From assembly GCF_014490785.1 (NCBI RefSeq), contig NZ_CP051488.1, positions 2,232,001 through 2,296,000 on the forward strand: DNA of 64,000 bases, read 5' to 3'. The DNA comes from Kosakonia sp. SMBL-WEM22 (lineage in GTDB: Bacteria; Pseudomonadota; Gammaproteobacteria; Enterobacterales; Enterobacteriaceae). The notes beneath the pieces are model-generated. The model had not been told where the DNA came from. It did no database searches and saw nothing but the letters and a program-made list of their open reading frames with translations. Position numbers and translations under genes: made by a program. Positions 25,953 through 35,887 of this stretch are shown here, piece by piece (the first letter of the stretch is position 1; each line of letters starts with the position of its first letter).

Positions 25953-27335
25953 TCAACGCACCAGCATCCAGGTGGCGGGCAGGGCGGCAACCAGCAGCAG
26001 GAAAATCAGTACTTTTTCGCGCTGCATCAGCGAGATGGTTTCGCTATGGGTGCTGCGGGCGTAGATAAAGACCAGCAGACCTGGGGCATAGAGCACCACC
26101 GAGAGCAGCAGGTGCATCGGGCCGGAGGCATAGAGCAGCCATAAACCGTAGAGGCAAGCCCCAACGGCGACCATGCGGTGCAGCGGACGGCGCGCGATTT
26201 TCAGCAGGAAAGCGCCAACCAGCAGATAGGGCACGAGGATCATCTCTGAAGCAATGGTCAGCAGGGTGTTATAATCCGAGCCGGTAAGCCAGATCAGCAC
26301 CAGGCAGATCTGCACGCTGGCATTGGTCAGCCACAGTGAGGCCGCAGGCGCGCTCTGTTTGTTCTGGTGCGCAAAGATACGCGGGAAGGCTTTATGCGTT
26401 GCCGCCAGCAGCGGCACTTCTGCCGCCATAATGGTCCAGCTCAGGTAGGCACCGCACACGGAGATAATCAACCCCGCGGCGATCACCACTTCGCCCCAGC
26501 TGCCCAGCAGTTTTACCATCAGCCCGGCCATCGACGGGTTGCGCATCTCCGCCAGCTCGGGGCGTGCGACCACACCGAGGGAGAGCAGCGTCACCAGCAG
26601 ATAGACCGTCAGCGCTGCCAGCACTGCCAGCAGCGTCGCGCGGCCCACATCCTGTTTATTACGCGCGCGGGCAGAGACGACCACCGCGCCCTCGACGCCG
26701 ATAAACACCCACAGGGTGATCAGCATGGTGTTTTTCACCTGCTCCCAGACCGGCACGCCAAGCGCCACGCCGCTGAAGTCGAGGGAGAATTTATCGAGGT
26801 TAAAGGCCAGCGCTGCCAGCACGACAAACAGCCCCAGTGGAACCAGTTTCGCCAGCGTTGCCGCCAGGTTGATGCTTGCTGCGGTTTGCACACCGCGCAG
26901 CACCAGCGCATGAACAATCCACAGCAGTGCGGAGGCGCCGACGATCGACTGCCAGGTGTTGCCATCGCCAAACAGGCGCAACGACGGGCTGTCGGTGAAG
27001 AAACTGAGGGCAGAGAAGACGATCACCAGATAGGAGACATTGGCGATCACCGCGCATAACCAGTAGCCCCAGGCGGAGCAGAAACCAATCAGCTCACCAA
27101 AGCCTTCGCGGGCATAGGTGAAGATGCCGCCATCAAGATCCGGGCGGATGCGGGTCAGGATCAGCATGGCAAAGGCGAGAAGGATTATGCCGACGCCGGT
27201 GATCAGCCAGCCGATGATCAGCGCGGCGGGGCTGGCGACTTCCGCCATATTTTGCGGCAGGCTGAAGACGCCCGCGCCAAGCATTGAGCTCAGAACCAGC
27301 GCAGTTAAAGCGCTAAGGCCAAGTTTCTTTTCCAT
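25953..27335 (-). CDS. ydgI: Amino-acid antiporter YdgI (basic amino acid/polyamine family)
   Basis: A 460-residue, about 12-helix transporter of the APC family, same length as E. coli YdgI, proposed to exchange arginine and ornithine. It begins MEKKLGLSALTALVLSSMLG with the GAGVFSLP motif of helix 1. The start at 27335 replaces a longer frame upstream because it matches the family N-terminus. Substrate is inferred from family only. Confidence 0.92.
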   Translation of the reverse strand: MEKKLGLSALTALVLSSMLGAGVFSLPQNMAEVASPAALIIGWLITGVGIILLAFAMLILTRIRPDLDGGIFTYAREGFGELIGFCSAWGYWLCAVIANVSYLVIVFSALSFFTDSPSLRLFGDGNTWQSIVGASALLWIVHALVLRGVQTAASINLAATLAKLVPLGLFVVLAALAFNLDKFSLDFSGVALGVPVWEQVKNTMLITLWVFIGVEGAVVVSARARNKQDVGRATLLAVLAALTVYLLVTLLSLGVVARPELAEMRNPSMAGLMVKLLGSWGEVVIAAGLIISVCGAYLSWTIMAAEVPLLAATHKAFPRIFAHQNKQSAPAASLWLTNASVQICLVLIWLTGSDYNTLLTIASEMILVPYLLVGAFLLKIARRPLHRMVAVGACLYGLWLLYASGPMHLLLSVVLYAPGLLVFIYARSTHSETISLMQREKVLIFLLLVAALPATWMLVR

Positions 27336-27488
27336 TGTTATCCTGTCAAAAAAGCAACTCATCCAGAATAATTATTTTGCCGGAGCGCATAAATATGGTG
27401 GATATCACTAAGGCGCGGAATTTTACGGAGAGTCGCCAGGGCATGCAATGAGGGCGAGGGGAATTTTGTGAAAAAGTAGATAAAACTG

Positions 27489-27519
27489 AAAAAAAAGGCG
27501 GCTTTCTAAGCCGCCTTTT
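27489..27519 (-). terminator. Intrinsic terminator downstream of ydgH
   Basis: Stem GGCGGC-TTTCTAA-GCCGCC at 27497-27515. On the minus strand it is followed by eight T residues; the plus strand has TTTTC. It starts 15 bases beyond the ydgH stop and also isolates ydgI from ydgH transcription. Confidence 0.9.
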
Positions 27520-27533
27520 CTCTTTGCGACGCC

Positions 27534-28478
27534 TTATTTATAGAGGTCGGCGCTGATGGTCATGTTGTTGCCGCTTTCAGACCACTGACGCGTGATGTGG
27601 TAATACTTCGCGCCTTTCGCGGCGGCACGTTTGGCGACCTGATAAGAGATTTCACTCATGTTGCCATAGTTGCCGGTGAACTTAACGCTGTCAAAAGGCA
27701 CCATCTGCGCGGCGGTGATTTTATTCAGCTCTTCAATCTTTTTACCGTCCGGGAGCGTGACACTGTAACGACCGCCGCTTGTTGATTGCGTTTCAAAGAA
27801 ACGGCCGACGCCGACGCCTGGGGTAGCATCTGACGCTACGCCCGGAATTTCAACGCGTTTCGCCTCTTCACCGCCTTTCGCCAGCGCTGCACGGCCCGCT
27901 TCGGAGTCGCGTGGAATGGCGTCTGCGCTCTGAATTACGCGTTTTTTCGCATTAGCTTTATAGATAAACGCGGTGATCAGCTGGTTGCCGCCCTGGTTGG
28001 CATCAACCTGGCGCACAATGTAAAACGCATCAGCACCTTTGGCTTTCGCCGCTTTGGTGATTGCGGCGTTCACTTCTGGCTGGGTACGATAGAAACCCTG
28101 CACCGTTACGGTATCGTAAGGCTCGAGCGCAATGGCTTTATCTTTTGGATATTCGGTTACGCCATTGATCACGCGATATGTGGGCTTATCTGCTTTTGGC
28201 GCGTCAGCTTTGTAGAGATCGGCAGTGACACGCTGATTGCCGCTGTTGTTGGCATCAGAAGTATCAACCACATAAAAGGACGCGGCGCCTTCTTTATCTG
28301 CACGTTTTGAGACGGCGTTAACCGCATCGCCAATCGCGTTAAAACGTCCGGTAATCACGATGCGATCGTACGGCTTCACCGCAGCGGCTTGCTCCGGTGT
28401 TAACTCTGTCGCGGCGTTAGCAGTAAACGCGGTTGCGGACAGAAGTGCTGACGCCAGGAGGGTGTACTTGAGCTTCAT
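27534..28478 (-). CDS. ydgH: Periplasmic protein YdgH with three DUF1471 (BhsA/McbA) domains
   Basis: A 314-residue exported protein. The signal peptide runs MKLKYTLLASALLSATAF to about residue 22. Three YhcN/BhsA-type domains follow at about 30-100, 115-185 and 245-314, each with pattern YDxVxxxGxF, a helix xAVxxxAKRA, GAxxYYxxxQ and an ending ADLYK or similar. Paralogous single-domain proteins are stress- and biofilm-related; YdgH's own role is not settled. Length equals that of E. coli YdgH. Confidence 0.94.
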   Translation of the reverse strand: MKLKYTLLASALLSATAFTANAATELTPEQAAAVKPYDRIVITGRFNAIGDAVNAVSKRADKEGAASFYVVDTSDANNSGNQRVTADLYKADAPKADKPTYRVINGVTEYPKDKAIALEPYDTVTVQGFYRTQPEVNAAITKAAKAKGADAFYIVRQVDANQGGNQLITAFIYKANAKKRVIQSADAIPRDSEAGRAALAKGGEEAKRVEIPGVASDATPGVGVGRFFETQSTSGGRYSVTLPDGKKIEELNKITAAQMVPFDSVKFTGNYGNMSEISYQVAKRAAAKGAKYYHITRQWSESGNNMTISADLYK

Positions 28479-28970
28479 AAAAATAATCCTTCGCCTTGCG
28501 CAAACCATAAGTTGTTATTGATAAAACGTCGGTGATTATTGCATTTAAACCGCGCAACTGTCTGCGTCATTTTTTACAGAGTGTGCGTCGTCAGGGGGGT
28601 GAACGATAACCTTTGGTGATATGTTGAAAAAACAGCCCCTTGACCAGCAAAAGCGGTAAAGGTTATGACTTTTTAAAGTTAATGTAATGTTAAAAGGTGT
28701 AGTGAGCCGGAGATAAATCATGTTTTGCCGCTTCGCTTAAGCGGAATATCAGCCTTTCCACGTTAATTTAAGTCAAATAACCCTGTCAGCCCGCTTCAGC
28801 GCTTAATTTTCACGGATTAGTGCACCATTTCGCTTTTCTGAAGGTGGATCGCAGGCGTTATTTTCAGTAGGTTATAGAAAGTTTGTTACTGTTTTATTTT
28901 CCGCCCGGCGTTAATAAGCCGCCGCGTAAAACGGACAAACCATCAACTAAAACCGATGGAAGGGAAAACT
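28479..28970. other. Intergenic region between ydgH and pntA
   Basis: This 492-base AT-rich region contains the divergent promoters of ydgH and pntA. I see no open frame with family support and no strong terminator, and therefore no small RNA I could defend. The ribosome site AAGGGAAAACT immediately precedes pntA. The length suggests a long leader or several binding sites for global regulators. Confidence 0.5.
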
Positions 28971-30509
28971 ATGCGTATTGGTGTACCTAAAGAGAGGTTG
29001 GCCAATGAAACCCGCGTGGCCGCTACGCCGAAAACGGTCGAGCAGCTACTAAAACTGGGTTTCACCGTCGCGATTGAGAGCGGCGCAGGCAAGCTGGCAA
29101 GTTTTGACGACGAAGCGTTTGCCCTGGCGGGCGCGACCATTGTCGAGGGGGATAATGTCTGGCATTCGGATGTGATCCTGAAAGTCAACGCGCCGCTGGA
29201 GGAGGAGATTGCGCTACTTAATCCGGGCACCACGCTGGTGAGCTTTATCTGGCCTGCGCAAAACCCGGCGCTGATTGAGACGCTGGCGGCGCGCAATGTC
29301 ACAGTGATGGCGATGGACTCTGTTCCGCGCATCTCACGCGCCCAGTCGCTGGATGCGCTGAGTTCGATGGCGAATATTGCCGGTTATCGCGCCATTGTGG
29401 AAGCCGCCCACGAGTTTGGCCGCTTTTTCACCGGGCAGATCACCGCCGCTGGTAAAGTGCCACCCGCTAAAGTGATGGTGATTGGCGCAGGCGTTGCTGG
29501 CCTTGCTGCCATCGGTGCGGCTAACAGCCTCGGTGCTATCGTCCGCGCGTTCGATACCCGTCCGGAAGTGAAGGAGCAGGTGCAAAGTATGGGCGCTGAG
29601 TTCCTTGAGCTTGATTTTGAGGAGGAGGCGGGCAGCGGCGACGGTTATGCGAAGGTAATGTCTGAAGCTTTTATTAAAGCAGAGATGGAACTCTTTGCCG
29701 CGCAGGCGAAAGAGGTCGACATCATCGTCACCACGGCATTAATTCCGGGTAAACCTGCGCCGAAACTTATCACCCGTGAGATGGTTGATGCTATGCAACC
29801 GGGCAGCGTGATTGTCGATCTGGCGGCGCAAAACGGCGGCAACTGCGAATATACCGTGCCGAATCAGGTCACCACGACCGCTAACGGTGTCAAAGTGATT
29901 GGTTATACCGATCTTCCGGGCCGCCTGCCGACCCAGGCCTCACAACTCTATGGCACCAACCTGGTTAACCTGCTGAAACTGCTCTGCGTTGAAAAAGATG
30001 GCAACGTGGTGGTTAATTTCGACGATGTAGTGGTGCGCGGGGTAACGGTGGTGCGCGAAGGCGAAGTAACCTGGCCGGCACCGCCGATTCAGGTATCTGC
30101 CCAGCCGCAGGCCACACCTAAAGCCGCAGCCGCAACCGCAGCGCCGAAAGAGGAACCGAAACCGGCTTCACCATGGCGTAAATATGCGCTGATGGCGCTG
30201 GCAATTGTGCTGTTTGGCTGGCTTGCCGATGTTGCACCGAAAGAGTTCCTCGGTCACTTCACCGTGTTTGCGCTCTCCTGCGTTGTCGGCTTCTACGTCG
30301 TGTGGAACGTCTCCCATGCGCTGCATACACCGCTGATGTCAGTCACTAATGCCATCTCCGGCATTATTGTGGTTGGCGCGCTGTTGCAGATGGGGCACGG
30401 CGGCTGGGTCAGCTTCTTCAGCTTTATTGCGGTGCTGATTGCCAGTATCAATATTTTTGGTGGTTTCACCGTCACTCAGCGCATGCTGAAAATGTTCCGG
30501 AAGAACTAA
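28971..30509 (+). CDS. pntA: Proton-translocating NAD(P) transhydrogenase, alpha subunit
   Basis: A 512-residue subunit. Domain I (about 1-380) binds NAD(H), with VMVIGAGVAGLAAIGAANSL and the mobile-loop region GYTDLPGRLPTQ; an Ala/Pro linker at about 380-400 leads to four membrane helices. With PntB it couples hydride transfer from NADH to NADP+ to inward proton flow. The start MRIGVPKERLANETR is conserved; an upstream ATG five codons earlier is less likely. It is 10 bases before pntB. Confidence 0.97.
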   Translation: MRIGVPKERLANETRVAATPKTVEQLLKLGFTVAIESGAGKLASFDDEAFALAGATIVEGDNVWHSDVILKVNAPLEEEIALLNPGTTLVSFIWPAQNPALIETLAARNVTVMAMDSVPRISRAQSLDALSSMANIAGYRAIVEAAHEFGRFFTGQITAAGKVPPAKVMVIGAGVAGLAAIGAANSLGAIVRAFDTRPEVKEQVQSMGAEFLELDFEEEAGSGDGYAKVMSEAFIKAEMELFAAQAKEVDIIVTTALIPGKPAPKLITREMVDAMQPGSVIVDLAAQNGGNCEYTVPNQVTTTANGVKVIGYTDLPGRLPTQASQLYGTNLVNLLKLLCVEKDGNVVVNFDDVVVRGVTVVREGEVTWPAPPIQVSAQPQATPKAAAATAAPKEEPKPASPWRKYALMALAIVLFGWLADVAPKEFLGHFTVFALSCVVGFYVVWNVSHALHTPLMSVTNAISGIIVVGALLQMGHGGWVSFFSFIAVLIASINIFGGFTVTQRMLKMFRKN

Positions 30510-30519
30510 GGGGTAACAA

Positions 30520-31908
30520 ATGTCTGGTGGATTAGTTACAGCTGCATACATTGTTGCCGCGATCCTGTTTATTTTCAGCCTGGCGGGGCTTTCAAAGCAT
30601 GAAACCTCGCAGCAAGGTAACAACTTCGGTATCGCCGGGATGGCGATTGCGTTGGTGGCGACTATTTTTGGTCCGGATACCGGTAATGTTGCCTGGATCC
30701 TGCTGGCGATGATCATCGGTGGCGCAATTGGTATGCGCCTGGCGAAGCGCGTCGAAATGACCGAAATGCCGGAGCTGGTAGCAGTGCTGCATAGCTTTGT
30801 CGGCCTGGCAGCGGTGCTGGTAGGCTTCAACAGCTATCTCGATCACAACCCGGGTATGGATCCGGTGCTGGTGAATATTCATCTTACCGAAGTGTTTATC
30901 GGTATCTTTATCGGTGCCGTCACTTTTACCGGATCGATTGTGGCCTTCGGCAAGCTGCGCGGAAAGATCTCCTCTAAGCCGCTGATGCTGCCGAATCGTC
31001 ACAAGATGAACCTTGCCGCGCTGGTGGTTTCCTTTGTGCTGCTGCTGGTGTTTGTGCGTACCGACAGCGTCGGTCTGCAGGTGATGGCGCTGCTGCTGAT
31101 GACCATCATCGCGCTGGTGTTTGGCTGGCATCTGGTGGCGTCGATTGGCGGGGCGGATATGCCGGTCGTAGTATCAATGCTTAACTCCTACTCCGGCTGG
31201 GCGGCGGCGGCGGCGGGCTTTATGCTCAGCAACGATCTGCTGATCGTCACCGGTGCGCTGGTGGGTTCGTCCGGGGCCATCCTCTCCTACATTATGTGTA
31301 AGGCGATGAACCGCTCCTTTATCAGCGTGATTGCCGGTGGGTTTGGTACCGACGGCTCCTCCAGCGGTAGCGAAGAGGAAGCGGGTGAGCACCGTGAAAT
31401 CAACGCTGAAGAGACGGCGGAACTGCTGAAAAGCTCCCAGTCGGTGATCATCACCCCAGGCTACGGCATGGCGGTGGCGCAGGCGCAGTATCCGGTAGCG
31501 GAAATTACTGAAAAACTGCGCGCCCGCGGCGTGAAAGTGCGTTTCGGTATCCACCCGGTTGCCGGCCGTTTGCCGGGCCATATGAATGTGCTGCTGGCGG
31601 AAGCGAAAGTGCCCTATGACATCGTGCTGGAGATGGATGAGATCAACGATGATTTCGCCGATACTGACACGGTTCTGGTGATTGGCGCGAACGACACTGT
31701 TAACCCGGCAGCGCAGGACGATCCGCGCAGCCCCATCGCCGGTATGCCGGTGTTGGAAGTGTGGAAAGCGCAGAACGTGATTGTCTTCAAACGTTCTATG
31801 AACACCGGTTACGCAGGCGTGCAGAACCCGCTCTTCTTCAAAGAGAATACGCAGATGCTGTTTGGCGATGCCAAAGCCAGTGTCGATGCTATTCTCAAAG
31901 CGCTATAA
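30520..31908 (+). CDS. pntB: Proton-translocating NAD(P) transhydrogenase, beta subunit
   Basis: A 462-residue subunit, same length as E. coli PntB. The N-terminal half has about nine membrane helices with LHSFVGLAAVLVGF and the proton-channel His91 region; the C-terminal domain III binds NADP(H), with PGYGMAVAQAQ and GANDTVNPAA. Coded directly after pntA with ribosome site AAGGGGTAACA and followed by a strong terminator. Confidence 0.97.
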   Translation: MSGGLVTAAYIVAAILFIFSLAGLSKHETSQQGNNFGIAGMAIALVATIFGPDTGNVAWILLAMIIGGAIGMRLAKRVEMTEMPELVAVLHSFVGLAAVLVGFNSYLDHNPGMDPVLVNIHLTEVFIGIFIGAVTFTGSIVAFGKLRGKISSKPLMLPNRHKMNLAALVVSFVLLLVFVRTDSVGLQVMALLLMTIIALVFGWHLVASIGGADMPVVVSMLNSYSGWAAAAAGFMLSNDLLIVTGALVGSSGAILSYIMCKAMNRSFISVIAGGFGTDGSSSGSEEEAGEHREINAEETAELLKSSQSVIITPGYGMAVAQAQYPVAEITEKLRARGVKVRFGIHPVAGRLPGHMNVLLAEAKVPYDIVLEMDEINDDFADTDTVLVIGANDTVNPAAQDDPRSPIAGMPVLEVWKAQNVIVFKRSMNTGYAGVQNPLFFKENTQMLFGDAKASVDAILKAL

Positions 31909-31924
31909 GATTCACCCCTCACTG

Positions 31925-31953
31925 ATACCGCTCTTCGGAGCGGTATTTTTTTG
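31925..31953 (+). terminator. Intrinsic terminator after pntB
   Basis: Stem ATACCGCTC-TTCG-GAGCGGTAT at 31925-31946 with a UUCG-type tetraloop, followed by seven T residues. It closes the pntAB operon. Confidence 0.95.
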
Positions 31954-32016
31954 CCCGCGGTGAGGCTGGTGAGAGCGTCTATACTTCTTGCTTGATCTTT
32001 TTTATAAGGAGGAAGG

Positions 32017-33129
32017 ATGACGTTTCTGTCACGTTTTGACTTTATATCCATCTTGATGCTGCCCTCATTCTGGATTGGTCTTGGCACGGTAGTGATTGTG
32101 ACGCTGGTGGTCTACTGGCTCTTCACCCACTTACTAAAAATGGTGCTGAAAGGCGCGCACAACTGGAGTGAGAAGCAGGGTGGTGTTGGCACGTTGCAGC
32201 ATGTTGTGGTGGACATGCTCAGACGCACCAGTAAATTCCTGCTCTTTGTGGCGGCGCTGCTTTTCAGCCTGCGCTTCGTTGACCTTCCCGATCACCTATT
32301 CAATACCCTCGGGCACGCCTGGTTCTTAGTGCTGGCCATCCAGATTGCGCTCTGGCTGGATCAGGGCGTGGTGTCATGGATGCGTCATCTGATGTATTCC
32401 CCTAACACCAGCAAAAACCCGGTCACCATGGTAATTGCCGGTCTGCTGCTGCGCATGATGCTCTGGACGATGATGCTGCTGTCGATTCTGGCGAACGTCG
32501 GTGTCAATATTACCGCGCTGGTAGCGAGTCTCGGGGTGGGCGGTATCGCCATTGCGCTGGCGGTGCAAACTATTCTGAGCGATGTTTTCGCCTCGCTCTC
32601 TATCGGCTTCGATAAACCCTTCGAGATCGGTGATTTTGTGGTGTTCGGCGATGTTGCCGGTACCATTGAGCATATAGGTCTTAAAACCACGCGTATTCGC
32701 AGCCTCAGCGGGGAGCAGATCGTCTGCGGCAACGCCATTCTGCTGCAACAAACGCTGCACAACTATAAGCGTATGCAGACGCGCCGTATCGTCTTCACCT
32801 TTGGTCTTGCGCTTACCACACCGCCGGACAAGCTGCGCAAAGTGGGTGAGATGGTGAAAGCCATCATTACTGAAGTGGGCAATACGCGCTTCGATCGTGC
32901 CCACTTCCTCGGCTTTGGCACCGATCGGCTGAATTTTGAAGTGGTACATATTGTGAATTCAGCGGATTACAACACCTACATGGATATTCAGCAGGAGATC
33001 AATATCCGCATTATGGAGCAGCTGGCGGCAGAAGGGATTGAGCTTGCGATCCCGTGTGTGGTAGTGAAAGGGGGGCTGGCAGTGGAAACGCCCTCCGCAG
33101 AGCCGCAGAGTGAGCAACCGGCGGTATAA
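32017..33129 (+). CDS. MscS-family mechanosensitive channel protein
   Basis: A 370-residue membrane protein. Hydrophobic segments at about 15-40, 70-90, 100-120 and 145-165 precede the pore helix ITALVASLGVGGIAIALAVQ, typical of MscS TM3 with its Gly/Ala face, followed by the beta domain FDKPFEIGDFVVF and GTIEHIGLKTTRIRSLSGEQ. Such channels release solutes during hypo-osmotic shock. I do not match it to a named E. coli paralogue. It lies between pntB and uspE and has the good ribosome site AAGGAGGAAGG. Confidence 0.88.
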   Translation: MTFLSRFDFISILMLPSFWIGLGTVVIVTLVVYWLFTHLLKMVLKGAHNWSEKQGGVGTLQHVVVDMLRRTSKFLLFVAALLFSLRFVDLPDHLFNTLGHAWFLVLAIQIALWLDQGVVSWMRHLMYSPNTSKNPVTMVIAGLLLRMMLWTMMLLSILANVGVNITALVASLGVGGIAIALAVQTILSDVFASLSIGFDKPFEIGDFVVFGDVAGTIEHIGLKTTRIRSLSGEQIVCGNAILLQQTLHNYKRMQTRRIVFTFGLALTTPPDKLRKVGEMVKAIITEVGNTRFDRAHFLGFGTDRLNFEVVHIVNSADYNTYMDIQQEINIRIMEQLAAEGIELAIPCVVVKGGLAVETPSAEPQSEQPAV

Positions 33130-33152
33130 AAAAACCCGCCTCGCGGCGGGTT
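33125..33152 (-). terminator. Intrinsic terminator for uspE (shared with the MscS gene)
   Basis: Stem AACCCGCC-TCGC-GGCGGGTT at 33133-33152. The minus strand then has seven T residues, the plus strand only TTGCTT. It lies 7 bases after the uspE stop and at the stop of the convergent channel gene. Confidence 0.85.
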
Positions 33153-33158
33153 GCTTAT

Positions 33159-34109
33159 TCAGTCGTCTTCGTCATCATCCAGCTCAACGGGCGACTGGTA
33201 ATCATCCGGTTTGATAACCAACAAATCGCAGCGCAGGTGATCGATCACCTGCTCTGCGGTATTGCCGAGAAACGCCGCGGAGATACCGGTGCGGCCAATT
33301 GTGCCAAGCACCACAATCCCGGCCTGCAGATGTTCTGCCAGATCCGGGATCACCTCTTCTGGTAACCCTTTATCGACATGCGTCATTTTCTCATCGATAC
33401 CAAATTTTTGCCGTAGCGCTTTCATCGCCAGCAGATGCTGACCGCGAATGGCGTCGTTATAGACGCTTGGATCAAATTCCGGCAGCTCAATAGCAATATT
33501 GATGGGGGTGACAGGATAGGCACCGACGAGATGCACTTCAGTATGGTTGACCTGTTCAGCCAGGTGCAGGGTCTCTTTCACCAGCTTTTCATTCAGCGCG
33601 TTGTGGTAGATCTCTTCGCTGGCAAGATTAACGGCAACAACAGCGCGCCCGCCTTCTGGCCACGGCTGATCTTTTACCATCCACACCGGGCAGGGGCATT
33701 TACGCAGCAGATGCCAGTCGGTAGGGGTGAAAATTACCGATTCCAGTTTGTCATGCTGGTGGGTCATCTTCAGCAGCAGATCGTGGCCGCCGGAGAGCAC
33801 TTCCTGAATAATCGCTTCGAAAGGACGGTTGTGCCATACCACTTTGATATCAATGGGCACTCCGGCGTCGAGATAGTATTTTGCCTGTTCGCGGATCCAT
33901 GCGGTGCGCTGGCTGATAACCCCCTGGCGCATCGCCGTTCGTTCATCGGGGGACAGAAGGGTGGTCATCTCGTATGAGAAGTCGTAAATCGGCAAAAATG
34001 CTTTGATCCGACCGCCAATCCGTTGATGCAAATACACGGCACGTCGTAATGCGGGTTGATCGTCCTGATTAGGATCGATGGCGACCAACATATTCTGATA
34101 CTTAGCCAT
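33159..34109 (-). CDS. uspE: Universal stress protein E (tandem-domain)
   Basis: A 316-residue cytosolic protein with two UspA-type domains, about 1-150 and 155-305, same length as E. coli UspE. The second ends with GTIGRTGISAAFLGNTAEQV, the Usp nucleotide-binding-type motif, and the tail is acidic (ELDDDEDD). UspE is linked to stress survival and adhesion/motility balance. The start MAKYQNMLVAIDPNQDDQ is conserved. It lies 100 bases downstream of fnr, as in E. coli. Confidence 0.96.
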   Translation of the reverse strand: MAKYQNMLVAIDPNQDDQPALRRAVYLHQRIGGRIKAFLPIYDFSYEMTTLLSPDERTAMRQGVISQRTAWIREQAKYYLDAGVPIDIKVVWHNRPFEAIIQEVLSGGHDLLLKMTHQHDKLESVIFTPTDWHLLRKCPCPVWMVKDQPWPEGGRAVVAVNLASEEIYHNALNEKLVKETLHLAEQVNHTEVHLVGAYPVTPINIAIELPEFDPSVYNDAIRGQHLLAMKALRQKFGIDEKMTHVDKGLPEEVIPDLAEHLQAGIVVLGTIGRTGISAAFLGNTAEQVIDHLRCDLLVIKPDDYQSPVELDDDEDD

Positions 34110-34254
34110 ACAGGGTCTCCTTACATCTGTCACCACTCTCTGACAGTAAAAGATAACCCATATAAGCTGAATGAAACAGCGGAAACCTTTTGCCGGATCA
34201 ATAAATCAGAAAAATGTAATGACCCGGCAAAAAGGCAAAAGGCGGGGGTAAAAC

Positions 34255-35007
34255 TCAGGCAGCGTTATGAGCGTGACCCGCCAGCTCAGAGAGCAGATCG
34301 CCGTTTTCGATGGTGATATATTTCCCTTTCACCGCCAGCATGCCGCTCTTCTGGAAACGACCCAGCAGACGACTGATGGTCTCAACGGTCAGGCCCAGAT
34401 AGTTGCCGATATCGCCACGGGTCATGGTCAGACGGAACTCACGCGGTGAGAAACCACGCTGCGCAAAACGGCGCGAGAGGTTATAGATAAATGCAGCCAG
34501 GCGCTCTTCTGCGTTTTTCTTCGACAGCAGCAGGATCATATCCTGATCGCCTTTGATCTCGCCGCTCATCAGACGCATCATCTGCTGACGCAGGCTTGGC
34601 ATTTTACCCGAGAGATCGTCCAACGTTTCGAACGGGATCTCACAGACCATTGAGGTCTCGAGCGCCTGAGCAAAGCTCGGGTGGTGGCCGGTACCGATGG
34701 CGTCAAAGCCCACCAGATCGCCCGCCAGATGGAAACCGGTGATCTGCTCATCACCCTGTTCGGTAATGGTATAGCTTTTGATTGTGCCCGAGCGGATAGC
34801 GTAGAGCGATTTCAGCTCATCACCTGCTTTAAACAGGGTCTGACCTTTCTGGATGGGCTTTTTACGCTCAATGATATTGTCGAGCTGATCCAGCTCATGT
34901 TCATTAAGAGTAAAGGGGATGCAAAGCTGGCTGATACTGCAATCCTGACAGTGGATAGCACAACCGCCAGACTGAATGCGTCGAATAATTCGCTTTTCCG
35001 GGATCAT
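34255..35007 (-). CDS. fnr: Oxygen-sensing transcriptional regulator Fnr
   Basis: A 250-residue CRP/FNR-family regulator, same length as in E. coli. The oxygen-labile [4Fe-4S] cluster is held by Cys20, Cys23, Cys29 and an internal Cys in SMVCEIPFE; Cys16 is also present. The helix-turn-helix DIGNYLGLTVETISRLLGRF has the Glu, Ser and Arg contacts for TTGAT half-sites. An FNR site lies in its own promoter, so negative autoregulation is expected. Targets in this window could include the dms operon. Confidence 0.98.
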   Translation of the reverse strand: MIPEKRIIRRIQSGGCAIHCQDCSISQLCIPFTLNEHELDQLDNIIERKKPIQKGQTLFKAGDELKSLYAIRSGTIKSYTITEQGDEQITGFHLAGDLVGFDAIGTGHHPSFAQALETSMVCEIPFETLDDLSGKMPSLRQQMMRLMSGEIKGDQDMILLLSKKNAEERLAAFIYNLSRRFAQRGFSPREFRLTMTRGDIGNYLGLTVETISRLLGRFQKSGMLAVKGKYITIENGDLLSELAGHAHNAA

Positions 35008-35027
35008 AGGTCTGCTCTACGCCGTAA

Positions 35028-35041
35028 TTGATATTGGTCAA
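35028..35041. promoter_or_regulatory. FNR-binding site in the fnr promoter
   Basis: On the minus strand the sequence is TTGACCAATATCAA, with TTGA-N6-TCAA symmetry, 21 bases upstream of the fnr ATG. It closely resembles the known autoregulatory site at the E. coli fnr start point. Confidence 0.85.
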
Positions 35042-35216
35042 TTTTAACATCTTTTTAGGGCGCACGTAAGCCTGGCAAAACGTCAATTCACCATAAATGA
35101 AACAGTGGAACGAAACGGTAAAGGCTTACTTTGACTCATGTTATTGAATTTCCACTGGTTCACTAAGGCTTTAGCGAGCGAAGTGCATGAAATGCATACC
35201 AAACCGACCTGTTTTC

Positions 35217-35732
35217 TCACAATAGTAAGTAACGCTCATGGCGCAGCAGCCACTCTTTACGCGCAACCCCACCCGCATAGCCGGTGAGCATGCCGTTACT
35301 GCCGATTACGCGGTGGCAGGGCACAACAATACTGATGGGATTGGCTCCGTTAGCAGCCCCCACGGCACGCGCCGCGCCCGTGCGACCAAGAATTGTCGCC
35401 AGTTGACCATAATGCATCACTTGACCGCAGGGAATGGTGCGCAGCATCTGCCACACTTCGCGTTGAAAAGGGGTACCGCCGGTTGCGGTTGGCAGGGTAT
35501 CAATCACCGCCAGATCGCCGTCGAAATAGTCCTGCAATTTTTGGCTCAGCCCGCCTGGGTTGTGTGAAGCCACGCGCTGATACCCTTCGCGGCGATAGTG
35601 AATATTAAGCAGTTCAACCATCCGGGCATCGTGTTCCTCCCACTCTACGGCGCGCAGCTGAAACTGCTCATCGCAGATGACCCACAGCGGGCCAAGCGGG
35701 GTGGCGATTTTATCTTCAAGTAGGGTGAGCAT
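35217..35732 (-). CDS. ogt: Methylated-DNA--protein-cysteine methyltransferase Ogt
   Basis: A 171-residue suicide repair protein. The acceptor cysteine is in VPCHRVIG, and the DNA-binding helix region PCGQVMHYGQLATILGRTGA with the Arg finger is intact. Ogt is the constitutive enzyme repairing O6-alkylguanine and O4-alkylthymine, in contrast to inducible Ada. It lies downstream of fnr in the same orientation but upstream in coordinate order, as in E. coli. Confidence 0.96.
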   Translation of the reverse strand: MLTLLEDKIATPLGPLWVICDEQFQLRAVEWEEHDARMVELLNIHYRREGYQRVASHNPGGLSQKLQDYFDGDLAVIDTLPTATGGTPFQREVWQMLRTIPCGQVMHYGQLATILGRTGAARAVGAANGANPISIVVPCHRVIGSNGMLTGYAGGVARKEWLLRHERYLLL

Positions 35733-35887
35733 CGGGCATCCTTATCGCTACACAGCGGCGATAATTTAGCAAACAAAAAAGTGCCTCACCATACCCTGAA
35801 AGGGTGGTAGTGATGGTTATCAATAAAGAAATAACACTTAAGAGGTAGTTGACACAGAAAATATAAGGTTAATAACGTTTATTAATT

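Noticed and set aside
28479..28970. Small RNA in the ydgH-pntA intergenic region
   Set aside because: No terminator-like hairpin with a T tract apart from those at gene ends, and no match to a known RNA.
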